A stretch of 64,000 bases of DNA from Klebsormidium nitens (lineage: Eukaryota; Streptophyta; Klebsormidiophyceae; Klebsormidiales; Klebsormidiaceae): assembly GCA_000708835.1 (NCBI GenBank), contig DF237123.1, forward strand, positions 62,001 through 126,000. The letters are read 5' to 3'. Each line of letters begins with the position of its first letter. The first letter of the stretch is position 1. Of this stretch, positions 1 through 11,781 are shown in pieces. The position numbers and the translations under genes were made by a program. The notes beneath the pieces are model-generated. The model was not told the DNA's origin. It was given only the letters and a program-made list of their open reading frames with translations, and ran no database searches.

Positions 1-431
1 TGTCCTCTTACTCTTCGAACGATGCGCGCCCCGCCGTTTCTTTGTTCTCGTTTTCTTTCACCTGTATCACTCCTCCTTCCTTATGGTCCTTTTTCCAAGT
101 CATCTCGTCTTTCCTCTTGTCCTCGTCGATTGGTAACCGCCGTTTCCACAGGTTTCAAGCTTGAAATCCTTTTCATTGGTTCCCTTGATTGTTCTTCTAT
201 CCCTCCGCTCTTATTTTTCTGTGCTCCGCCCTTCTCAACATTTTTCTCTCTCCCAATTATCTGCGCCGACCCTACTCACCATCACTGTCAAGTGCGACAA
301 CGCTTTTGGCCTCCGTTTTATTGCTCGTCTTGCAAAGGGTGGACCTGGCCAGCACATCCCGAGGTTCATACAAAGCAGTACTTGAAGTTCCGCCTATTTT
401 CTGCAAAGATGAGGGTCAGGGGTATTCTCAC

Positions 432-3400
432 CTGGCCATTCAGGTCGTACGTGTACTGCTGCGCGAGGGTGTGAATATTCCGCATGAGGAACAAGACGTC
501 CTGTCCGTGCTCCAAGTTCTGAGGGGGCAGGTGGATGTCGTCTAAACGGAGGCCGTATTTGTCCTGGAAAACAGCAAATGAGAAGCGATAAGAGGGCTTG
601 TCTTGCGATGCTAAGCAAGTTGGCAAAAGAAGCCAAGCTGTGATGAAGAGGAGACAATGGCTGCCGAAATGAAATGAGCACCAGCGGTACTAGTATTGAT
701 GGCCCGATTCCCGAGGAGGACAGAATCAGGAAGAGACCAAGAAAGGAGCGGCAGGGATAAGACAAGAGCGCTTGTTGAAAAGTGGGACGTCCTGACGTCA
801 GGTTGTAGATTGGACGTAATGAGAATTCTTTTTGAAGAGCACGACCGAGACAATAAAGAACCGTTCATGAAACAGATCAGTGCAAGCGTCGACGGGAGGA
901 CGAGAAAGCGATGAACAAGGCACCTATGAATGGGAGAAGGGCGGGTAGAGAAACAGGGGTGAATAGAGAAGCCTGTCAATTGCAAAAGAGGTGTGAGAAG
1001 TAAATGACAAGAAGAATACGTCACTGAAGCAGCGTCTCACCTGTGCCAGCTGTCGCATGTCGCTGTAAGCTTTCCAGTTGTGCAGCGCAACCGCGGTGTG
1101 ATCGTAAAACGCGGCGTTCAAATACGCCTCTAACCGCTCCTTAACCACGATGGTTTGCGACCCTAACCGGATGGGGCGCATGCTCAGGAAGCAGGACAGG
1201 TCCCTAACCCCGGTCCGGGTTGGGTCAAGCGTGACCGCGCCGGTTAGGGTGTGGGAATGGTTGTGGAGGCGGAGGTCGGTCTCGATTGCGTGACACAGTG
1301 GAGCGATCACTTCCTGCAGAAAGAAGCTCTCGACAGTTCGGGCTTTTTCCGTTGGAGATTGACAATCTTTTGACGAAGCAAGAGAGTTTGCGTGGCTCGA
1401 GAGTAACCAACGCTGGTAGGGCGTGCGAATGGTTGTAACGGCAGGGCTCAAGCTCGATCGAGTGAGACCGGAGCGACCGTTGCTGCAAAAGGAGGTACCT
1501 TGGTAAGTGGGAAACAAGGCTAGTCGCACCTGACTTGTGCTTGAACGGAAGGTTGAGGGTCGTTGTGGCAGTCAAACGTGCCAAGAAAAGGCAAGTCAAA
1601 GATCGGTCTCGAGTGCGTGACACAACGAAGCAACCAAACCCCTCTCCCGATCAAAAGGTTGAGACGCTAAGGAACGCTGAGATTAAGGATCCAAAAAGAG
1701 AGAAACCTTCCAAGCAATCGTCGCTGTAGAAGCAAATCAGGGCCCTTGAGTTGTAATCATGAGCTTTGAGCTTCAGCTTGCTAGCGAGGAACTGGGCGCA
1801 CGGCTTGAGTAAAGGGAATATACTTTACTACAATTTCGCATCATCTCCCTCCGGACGATACCTTCTACTTCATGGAGGCGGTTTGCAATCATCCGGTACC
1901 TTTCTAACTTGTGCTGCTTTCTGCCGATAATAAACCTCTGCTATTCTCAGTGACGTAAGCAAGCGCTGTTCTCAAAAGAGAAGAGCCACTGACGGTGGTC
2001 ACATGAGACAGGAACGCCGCAAACGTTGCATCAATCCATCCCAACAGGCATCAACAAACGATAGTACACCTGTTGTGACAACCAGAAGACCTCTTGCTAT
2101 TCCAAAGAGCATCACAAGATTGGACAAAGTCGCTCCAGAGGAGCACGCGCTCGATCATTTTTGTCCGATTGCAGACTTGCCTGGGTCACAATCTCCTCAA
2201 TCTCCCCTTCGACCGACGCGATGACGTCATCGTCCGCGCCCGCCCGCCGCAGGAGCCGCAGACCGTCGACGAAGGCGGCAACTAGGTCGGGGATGAGGTG
2301 CGGGCGGGAGGGGGGCTGGCATGCCACCTGGCAAAAAGCGATTGGCCCATCTTGGAGTCTCCATGATTGTAAATGGCCGTTTGACTTTCACTTTCTTGAA
2401 AGCAACCGCTGTGACTCGCTTACTAACTGAGTGGGTGCTTCAAAGAATGGTCTCTGGCGAAGCTGTCGGAAACGGCCCACTTGGAGGAAACGCTTTGCGT
2501 ATTAACCAACTCTATCCATTTCCAATTGTTGGGTAAGACAAAGACGTGCCACGTGCTTTCATCTGATTCTGCCACGTTCCAAACGATTGTCCCCACCAAG
2601 ACGGGTGGCGGCACTCCCTGGTAAGGCCGAGTGGTACAAAATGACCTTCAACCGCATTTTAAGGGTGTAACGTTTACCTTTATCAGCAATAGTACGTCAT
2701 ATTTGTTACTAATTATTACTTCTGGCGGAACATTCTCACCCTGAGGGCCACTGGCAGGAGCGCCTTGCGGCTCCAATGAAGGAAGGAGCAGTCACACGTG
2801 TCGCGAATCTGTTGGTCCACGTCAGCGCCGAGGGACAGGAGCATGAGGACGTCGTCCAGTTCGGACGTGAGCTGCGGACGGATAAAGTTAAAAGATCTGT
2901 GAAAAGCAAAATGGGTAGTCGCAGATCAGGGGCCTAGGTCAAGAAGCTCGTAAAGTGAGCAGAAATGATAGCCAAAGCTTTCGGCGGTTCTGCACCATCG
3001 CAAAATGCACGGAAAGAGGGCAACACAAAATTCTCTCTTTCTCATTCTCTACGGAAGATGAAGAGCACGGTAGCGACAGTCAGTTCTGGACGCCTATCCC
3101 GATTCTGCTTCCGTTTTCTAACCCTTTCGCCCTTACTCTGAGTTGTACGTTTCCTTTCAGATGCTTTCGCCCGGCCTTATTCCAGTTACAGTCAAAATAT
3201 TTGCGACGGTGGGCATGGGGGATTCGTTTTTTTGATTCAAGCTGCTCGAAAGAAGACAGATCCCAAAAACATCATCAACTGACTGCTTAAAGCGAACAAA
3301 TGAGAGCGAACACGATTTGCCCAGCTAATTTTAAACGCTTGAAAACAAGTTCTTTCCCGGTTCGTACCAAGGGACTGGGGTAACAGGAACAAGGAAAACC

Positions 3401-6400
3401 GGCAAAACAAAGCCACAACGCCATCAGTGAAATCACGAAGGGCTATTAAGGTGACCAAAGAGCGGCTCACCTCTGGCGGAAGTCGCCCCGCGAGGTTCGA
3501 CTTGACGACGTCGAGGGAGAGGCTGAGCACGATCCGTCGCTGCACGCTTGGCGGGCCCTGCATAGGAAAGAAGTGAGCATGTAGACTCTTCTCCTTGGTT
3601 TCAAAAGCCTTCAGGTGGCGTCAATGTCAGAGCACTTTGGGATCGAGATCCTGCGACCTTCGCATGTCGAATGCACCATTTTGGACTCTGCCTCGGGCAC
3701 CCAATCCGGCCATTTCACCTCCAAACCGTGGCGTCTCAAGTCTCAGAACGCTCGTTCAGAAGGAAACAGATTCAACGCGCTTGGAGATTGAAGTTTACCT
3801 TGAAACTTACGCAAAAGTTTCTCTCAAGCGTCAATTCTGCTATTAGAGGTGCTTTAGGGTATGACGCCCAGGCTTGAGTTTTCGCTTCAAGTTGTCGACT
3901 TCGAACGGTCTTAGTAATGGATTTTCGCAGAGATTTTGACAGAGCACGCTGCTGCAGGGCAGGCGTAAGGTGCAACAAAAACAGGGCCACTCGTCTCGTT
4001 TCGAATTCGGTTATCTTGTTTGTGTATCAAATTATCTATTGACAATCTTTACTACTTGGATACTGCAACCCGAAAAGCAAAGAGTGATCTATCCGTAAGT
4101 TGCATAAGAAGAACAGCATCTTGTATACTCAGGAGTCAGCAACCGATCCCGGTGGGCTCCTGAGTCCTGACCTCTCTAAGTGCATTATGCAATCAATTTG
4201 CAGACTGCAACGCTAACTCCGAGCTTCCGGTGATTTCTGAGCCCTTCCGCGTGTTCCTCCGCTGCCCAGACGTCATGCTGAGTCGCTACCCGTCGGATGA
4301 CTTCACAGCCCCTCTGATACCTACCCAAAGAAGCTGCATTGAAAGCTCCGAGGTCAAGAATCCAGGGAATGCACAGTGCACACTGCACACTGCACACTGC
4401 AGTCTGCACGGCTCTTGCCACCTATGCCTATTTAGGACTTGTAAGTTGTAATACCTAATACCCTGGGGCCTGGTCCCTAATCCTCTTTGGAAGTTCGCCC
4501 TACGAACTTCCAACAAGTCAGGAACTCTCCTCGACCAGATGACATCATCTCTGACGTGTGATGTCACTCCGTGATATTAATTCCGCTCAGCTTGCGGCCC
4601 TGGCTGAGGGTGGCGGCCTGCAGGCCGCAGCAGTGGCCGCCCGCCCGTGACTGCCACAAGTCCACTGGGTATAAATTTGACTGTCCTGGCGTTTTGATGC
4701 AGCTTTAAATATTAACCGGTAATCTCCTGCAAAGTTGGAATGCCAGGCAGACATTCCTGAATCCTTGGCCAGGCAGACATTCCTTGGCTGACTTCATCCC
4801 ACCTCTGATGACTTCACTGCCTCCTGACCCGTCGCCGGAGCCCTATTTTCGATCGGACGGTGACCGCCGGCGTACAGTCCGCCAAGTTCGACGAACTTTT
4901 CAAGTAGAATTCAAACGCGTACAAGTTACTAGATGACGTCAATCCCGATGTCCGAAGATACTCATGTAACGTCATCCTCGGCAGAGGGATCCACTGCCAG
5001 CTCCGAGTCACCGGCATCCGATCCGACTCAGCGGGAAACGGTTTGTCCGATCATCTCACCGTATGGTACCCAGGGCAACCATAAGAACTCGCTGCAGGGG
5101 CGTCCGCAAGTTTGAGTGCGTCCTCGTCCGAACGTCCGAAGACATTATCGTGATCAACATAGTACAATGTGTCAATCGTCAAAAGCAGTCAAAAGCAGTC
5201 AAATGGCGTCAGCTTTTCAAGTCACCTCGGTCATCCGAAGCGCGAGGTCCGTCGCCGCGAGGGCGTCCGCAAGTTTGACGTCCTCGTCCGAAGGCCCGCG
5301 CGTGAACGTCCGGAGCTTGGCGGCCAGGCTGTTGCTCTGAGCAATCAGCACTTCCAAATCCGCCTGTCAAAAATTCACAAACTTCATTTCATTATCAAAA
5401 CCAAAACGTCTGACTTCGCCTGTTAAAAATCAAAAAGTTCATTCCAGATTCGAAGTCTGGTTCCAGAGTGACAAAATCCTAGAACGACCGAGTCTTTTCC
5501 AAATGGTTCAAAATTAGCCTCGAGAATGGAACGGATGGCAGGAATAGAACTGAGAATCGAAAAGAGTGACACGAGGATGCTGAACAAAAGCACGCGCTCT
5601 GTATGAGAGATAGGATCAGAAATTCTTCATGAGAGATAGAATCAGAAACAGAATCGCAGAAAGTTGAAGCTAGGAACGTCCAGGCTGTTGATCCACGAAA
5701 TCAGAATCTCCAAAGCCTTCTTGCACAACAATTTGCAGATCCACGTGCTTTTGATCCTCATACCTCAACAGCGTCTTGCAGCGGGGCCAAGGACTTCCGG
5801 ACCCGCTCCTGGGCCGTCCGAATCAAGAGCTCCGCCAAAATCCGTCCAAGAACCTGCCAAAAGCTGTCCAAATGCCCAGACCTTCTGCGCGTTTATAAAA
5901 CGTCAAGCCGTCTTCTGAAACCCATCTTCCGGAAAAGACAAGTTTCTCAACGGATTCGTGTCTGGACTTCGTACCTCGACAGCGTCTCGCAGCGGTTCCA
6001 AGATTCTCCGGACCCGCTCCTGGGCCGTCCGTATCATATGTCCGATCGCGAGCGCAGTGTCGCCCCCGCGGCGGAAGAACATCCCCTCGATCGCCTTCAG
6101 TAGGCCGGCGAGGCGACCCAGGTAGGCGATCTGCGGGCAGAGGGTCGCCAGATTTCTTTGTCAGAAAAAAACGTGAAGGTTCGTAAGCCTTGGCATGATG
6201 CGAGGAAGGGTGCTGGCTTAGATAAAGACGCCCAGAGCGGCACGAGTAAGTGATAGGGTGCCCAGTCGTGAATACCGTAAGAGTTATGAAAGAATAGGAG
6301 CTGGGGCGCGCTACCGGCTTATGTAAGACGACTCAGACAGTGGGTGAGTTTTCGCCTGACGCTTGCAAATTGTCAATCAGCGCACGTGAGAGACGCCGCA

Positions 6401-9400
6401 GACGCCGATTGAAGTTGCATGAGTAATCATCGGTGTTTTGGGCGTCTTGAGGAGCAAAAGAGAGGTCTGGTAAGCCGGGGGAGAGGCTTCGAACGTGGTG
6501 AGACATGCACGCGTAAGGGCCACGCTTGCCACTAGGCAAGAGACTCAGTCGCTAAAAACGAAGCATCAGCCTAGTTTAAGGGGGCATGGCCGGATGCATA
6601 CGCACCGGCGAACGACCCATCAAGGTTTACTTCAGCCGGTCACCCCGCAGGACCAGCTTGTACGTAAATCCTGGCGGCCAAGAACCGCATCCACAATTCT
6701 GGTACGTCGCCAAAACTACAGCTTCGAGCGTTGTGTTGGTTGCCACATTCCGATGAACATGCTCACGGAGTCGAACAACACACCCCCGGCTATAAAGATC
6801 ACAAACAATCTAGAGAACAGGAATGGTCTTTGCCTTGACGGAAGGGGCAACTGCACGGCGAACCCGACGAGTGGCACACAACCACCGGCCAAAACCCTGC
6901 GTCTTGTTGTCGGAAACCTTAAAAGAGAACCCCCTCGAAAGCGAGACATCTAATAGAAAGAACATCAACTTTTAAGTTTCCCCACCTGCTCCTTAGAGAT
7001 GGGCACCTCCAACGACGTGTGCAAGTCGACCGACGTCCGCACGAGGGTTTTCACACGGCTCGCCAGCAACAGTCCTTGCACCAGCAGCTTGAGTCTGCCC
7101 GACAGGAGGGTGTGAATAGGCCCCTGGATCGCTGCTGCTGAGTCCGTTCTCACCAGCCACGCGCTGGCAGCGCGGAGAAGGGCCGCCGTCTCTCGGCCCA
7201 GATCGTCGTCTAACCTGCAGGGTTAGGACAGCTTGGTTACCTTAATTGGGCGGAAACCCAGAACCAACCTTTCGCTTGGCCCGGTTTTAGAGGCTATTTT
7301 GAAAAGTCGTTTCGAGCAGGTATGCACTCGCTTGGGAAGGCCTGTTCCTGTCAAATTGCGCGGAATTATGGAGGGTCGTTGGCGTCAATGACGGGTGAAT
7401 TACGAAAGTTGGATCACTTTCCAGGAGTCAAACGCTGTCCCAGGTGGAAAGGGCGCGTGTCCACGGGCTGTTGTGCTGCCACTTCTAGTCGGACATCCAG
7501 CATAGAGTATTCACTTTTGCCACTAGAAAACCATAGATAAGACGATCCCCTGTCAGGTTGCTCAGAAGGCTGTTAGAGCAACCGCAAACAAATCAAAGGA
7601 CCCGTCTGGTTCAAGAGGAAAAGAGCACCAGTGACGTGGCAGATGACAGACCAGAAGATACCGAATCGGTTACCAAGGCAAGTGCCGGACACACAATTCA
7701 GCAGAAGCTCTTTGCGAAGCTGAGGCGCTACTTGCCTTTGTGCCAGGACCGCGATTCCACTTCAAATCTCCCGTTAAGCCTTCTTCTGAGGGACGCAAAC
7801 GACTACCCACAATCTTAGCCTCGCAGTGCGAAAGGCTCCTCACTTCTCAAACCCTCACCTCGCCAGATACTCCGCTCGCGCGGTCGCCGCCTCTCTGAGG
7901 GGCTCCTTCACCAGCTGGCCGAGCCCCCCCTTTGCGAAACCGGGGGGAAGGTGCGCCATCAAAAACGTATTGGGCTGTACTCGGATGGCGCTGACGAGCG
8001 GAATGAGGGGCACCCGCCGGTGGAGCTCCCACACCGGACGGCCAAGTTTGCGGTCCGGAGCTTTGCCTTCGCCTGGCAACATGGTTTCGAGGTTTAAATT
8101 TTCACCACTTTTGGAGACCTCAGAAGGTGAGATGGTCACAATCCTCGAATCTTTGCCCTGAATCGGGGTTCTTAGTTGGCGAAGTCCCCAGTGCAGAGGG
8201 CTTTGGCGCACTTGCTGGCGAGATATTAAACCGGGCTGCCCAGCTTGCGGTCCAAAGCTTCGCCTTCGCAAGAGAGTTTCAAGCTCAAAAATTCTGCTCA
8301 GCGGTTTTAACGGTTTTTAAACGTCAGAACCAGGGGAAAGAGGAAGCAGAAAGTTCCACGCCCCAGGCGGCCCAGCTTCCGATTCAGGGCCTTGCCTTCG
8401 CCTCGTGAAGTTCCAACCCCCATTCCTGCAGTCCCGGATCTCTACGTGTTGACACTTCAGAAAGAGGGCATTTAGGCGGGACGAAAAGAGAACGACTGAA
8501 GAAGTTTCTACGGCAGACGGCCCATTGTTCAGAGCCCTTGCTTGTGTCTGGCGAGATGGTTCAGGTTTTAAAACTTGGCAATTTTGGATCGTCCATCGGG
8601 TGGAAGTTTACGGAAGAGAGCTGTTAGGAGGGATGAAAAGAAAGGGAGCATACACTGGGTGCCAGACGCCCCAGCCCGCAGTCCGGAGCCTTGCAACTGC
8701 ATGGGACACAAACCAATGCAATTCACGACTCTGTAGATTTGAAGACTGAATGAATCAGGGGCCGCCGCTGATGGAATCCTTTGGTAATTGCATTCCGCCC
8801 CCAAATTTCTCTACCAATTGGACACAAGTCCTGACACTATGCCTTCAATAGCCTTCGGCAAGAAGTAGACTGGAGCGAAGTGTGTCAAAGCTCACCACTG
8901 AGCCACAGGCAGAGCAAGTAGTTGCACAGCGCCCCTAAGAGACTCCCCCGATCATTCGGACGCTCGTTCGGACCGCCGACTCTGGCGGTGACTTGTCCGA
9001 GAGTGTCCTTCACGTGACGCCCAACCTCCTCCAGAAACTGACCCGGTTTGGAACGCAAGGTTTGCATTTCGCCCAGCGGAGCGTAGAAGTCGGCTGCAAA
9101 GAGGCGTTGTTTTGGGATCCGGTTAAAGTAATTATCTGAGTCGACGTGGTGTCTTGGGGTTTCTATACGACCAACTTGGAGTACAAGCTGGCTGTAAAAG
9201 AAAACGGGGCTTAAAGTAAGAGCTTGGAGTTGTCTCTTTACGTATGTGCAGTAGCTCACTAACATACCTATGCCCACTTTGTGTTGTGAAATTTCTATCA
9301 GGGACCCGAATGGTGATGGGTTTCTTTTGCTGGCTGATCCTTCACAGGCTTGCCACTTTCAGCAACATTTATACTGCAGGTTAAAGAGTACACACTCTTG

Positions 9401-10582
9401 AGCGTCGCAAGACTGTGGGCCTTGCACGCGAAGGCAAGGTAATCTCCATGAATTAAACACTTCTCCGTGACAAATCTCAGGAGTGTAAAGAGGGGAACAG
9501 TGATGCCAACGGAGACCACCATTGCACCAGGTCTACTAGTACTTGTGAATCAGTTCAGACATGCCTATCGATAAAGACGAGGACATGAGCCAATTCTCTG
9601 AGCGGCTTTCCTATGCCCGTGTGAGCTGCTCGTCTTAGCGCCCACTTTTACCCCCAGAATCAAGCCATTGACATAGACTCGTTTCGTAGCGCACTCTCTA
9701 TCCCCCCAGCATCAAGACAGGAACAGAAACTAACTTTCTTGGCGCTTTCTCTTACCCCCCAAAGTAACAGGGACAGTATCGCCTACCTGCGAAGCAGTCC
9801 CGGAGCGTGCCCCCCCCCAGGATCCCCACCCCCGCTTTGATTTCCTCCAGTGTGTGATCCAGCTCCGCCACATTCTCCCCCTCAAATCCAAAGTTTTCCG
9901 GGTCACTACGCACCGTCTCCAGCATTCTCTTGAACATCGAAAACGCCTGCGCCAGCGCTCCGTTCCATGCAATGATCTCATCTAGCGTCGCCAGAACGCC
10001 AAACCCCGTGCCCAAGCTCTCGAGCGCCGTCCCTAGTTGGACGTCTCGGAACGACGCGAAGACTTGCCGGCTGGGGGGGGTCTTTTTGGGGGGCTCTAGT
10101 GGGGGGTAGAGCGAAGCAAGTTGCAGGACGAGGTTCTGGAGAATCTGGCGGAGGCGCCGGAAGAGCGCGGCGGCTTCCATAAGCAGGGGGAGCTTATGAG
10201 CTAGGAGAAGCTGCAGCTCGCCCTCCTGGGGGATCTCCTCCGGGCGCTCTCCGAAGGCAATAAGGGCCGGGAAAATATGCGTATGCGCCCGTGCCCTTAT
10301 GTGCTCGATCTCTGCGCACAGATACCCTGCGACTGTCATCAGCTTTGCAAAGGGCGTGTTGTCGACTGACGTGTGTATCAGTGATTGAATGGAAGCGTGT
10401 TCAATTGGGGTGGTAGTAAGAGCAATTGGATCGGTGCTGATATCCGACACCTCTGGAACGGGGGGTGCATCGGTTGGGGCCAACCTGCCCAGAATGCCCC
10501 CCCTTTCTGAGGCCCATTCATCCACAAAGCGCCGGAGCTGCTCGTGCTGTTCCTCTGCAGCGACAGAAGGGACAGTCGCCAT
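432..10582 (-). CDS. WASHC4: WASH complex subunit 4 (SWIP/WASHC4), 5' 11 exons, partial
   Basis: SWIP is a subunit of the pentameric WASH complex, which activates Arp2/3 to build branched actin on endosomes. Exons on the minus strand: 10582-9787, 9093-8896, 8060-7859, 7214-6986, 6130-5975, 5363-5226, 3557-3471, 2871-2740, 2315-2181, 1313-1041, 563-432. They join in phase to 826 codons. Recognisable blocks match animal SWIP in order: an N-terminal segment with DPIAL and TLDEII motifs (exon 1), LLKAIEGMFFRR (exon 5), QRRIVLSLSLD (exon 7), CDCSFLHW (exon 8), FYDHTAVALHNWKAYSDMR (exon 10) and LFLMRNIHTLAQQY (exon 11). The start is the first ATG (10582-10580). The end of exon 9 uses a GC donor (CAG|GCAAGT). 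Human SWIP is about 1170 aa, so roughly the last 30% lies beyond the left edge. No further exon is visible in bases 1-431. Introns hold decayed exon-edge copies, listed separately. Confidence 0.9.
1411..1634 (-). repeat. Two decayed copies of the 5' edge of WASHC4 exon 10
   Basis: The acceptor and first part of exon 10 (near 1225-1320) recur as diverged copies at about 1411-1492 and 1551-1634, in the intron upstream in gene orientation. Shared words are the region around ggtcggtctcgattgcgtga and its variants. Neither copy keeps a usable reading frame. Confidence 0.65.
4613..4628. repeat. 16-bp perfect palindrome
   Basis: gcggcctgcaggccgc is self-complementary over all 16 bases. It lies in the 1.67-kb intron between WASHC4 exons 6 and 7, next to a short (gcacact)n tract near 4376-4400 and a duplicated 'gccaggcagacattcct' at about 4743-4786. 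No function is evident. Confidence 0.8.
5089..5145 (-). repeat. Decayed copy of part of WASHC4 exon 6
   Basis: 'gggcgtccgcaagtttga' at 5098 repeats the same word at 5261 inside exon 6, 163 bp away, followed in both by a similar 'cctcgtccgaa' run. The copy is on the donor side of the exon. Confidence 0.65.
5758..5835 (-). repeat. Decayed copy of the 3' edge of WASHC4 exon 5
   Basis: Bases 5761-5830 repeat 5972-6040 with scattered changes, including 'cggacccgctcctgggccgt' exactly. The donor position is copied too. Spacing is about 211 bp, on the donor side. Confidence 0.8.
8238..8710 (-). repeat. Four decayed copies of the acceptor edge of WASHC4 exon 3
   Basis: The true edge begins near 8041 (gccaagtttgcggtccggag). 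Related copies begin near 8238, 8370, 8520 and 8668, at spacings of about 197, 132, 150 and 148 bp. Similarity falls off unevenly. All copies lie upstream of the exon in gene orientation, so they act as extra acceptor-like sites in one intron. Confidence 0.7.
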
Positions 10583-11781
10583 TGAAAGAGTGGTGGTAGA
10601 AACCAACTAGCTTGTTAGGCTGCTTCTGTACCTAGAATTCTTCAACAGCTCTCACAAAGGGGCAGGGCTTTCGGAGCTGCTACCTTCGATGCGAGTGGTT
10701 TGGATAGAAAGAACTACATCAAAGCCGCATTTCGCAAGGCCCATTGTGACTTCAGGCAGGGGCCTCAGAGACTCTTGCCACCGCCCCACATGACGAGATT
10801 CAAGGGTACCGCACATGCAGCTGGAACAACTTCAAGCTGGTGAAAGTGGGTGACACTTCGAAGGCACTCCCTGGTTAAAAGTGTCAACCAGGGAAATTTG
10901 CCCTCACTTGAAGTTGAACTTGAACACCCTCCTGGTCCAGAGTGAACAGTAGTACCTAGCTACTATTTATAATTATTTATTCCTACTATTTATTTAACTA
11001 CGTTTAACCTACGAGCTGGCTGGGCTGGCTGCTTGAATATTGTCAAAAGCCCTGGGCTAGCATTGACACTAGCCGTTCGATGGCACGTTCTTCAAAAACT
11101 GGCACCGTTTAAAGTCAATCCTCAATGCTAGCCGTCGACACTCATATCGGACGGACAGTATCAGCCTAGCTGCAAAATTGGAAACGTAGAGTCTTGCATT
11201 GAGTGGCGCACTTCCCTCCGGATCTGGATTCTGGACAGAGAAGGACCCCAGCTGGAAAAGGGAAAGGCGCACGTATTTTCAACAAAACCAGGTGGAGCTG
11301 CGTACTGAGGAGCTTGGGCAGACATCTGTTCATGCTGTTTATCCTGGAAGCGCCTGTTTCTGAACAGCCGTGGCTTCAAGGAGCCACAGACGAGACGGAT
11401 CTAGCAGAAAAAGGCACACCCTTGGCAGATTACGCTTTAGACTGGCTTTCAAGGAGAATGACGGGCAGAGCTCTCACTGAAACATTGTCACATCAAAGTG
11501 CACTTTAAGGATTTGATGGTGTCTCCAGTTCTGAACACAGGGGGCTGACAAAAAGAAGAGAGTTGGCCAAAGCTGCATGAGCTCGCTACTAACACCCGCC
11601 GCACTGTTACAGCCCACCGTTTCTGCTCGTGCTAAGCTTCATTTCTGAGGGGAGAGTAGAGGGACGCATATTGAAGTTGCACTGACATCTACGTTGCTGC
11701 ATACATTTGCATGCACGCCCAATGCCGTTCATATAGTTTAGCCCACATTCAACCAAGGCTATTCAACTGCTAACCAAAAGC
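10583..11781. other. Intergenic region between divergent genes
   Basis: This region separates the divergent starts of WASHC4 (minus) and the membrane-anchored protein gene (plus). An AT-rich run lies at about 10966-11000. I see no convincing exon or TATA box. A 101-codon open frame at 11203-11508 has no recognisable features. Confidence 0.6.

Noticed and set aside
1-431. Next WASHC4 exon
   Set aside because: No stretch resembling the SWIP segment after LNGQ, with a suitable acceptor, is visible before the window edge.
4376-4400. (gcacact)n run as a possible array
   Set aside because: Only about three short units; an ordinary microsatellite without spacers.
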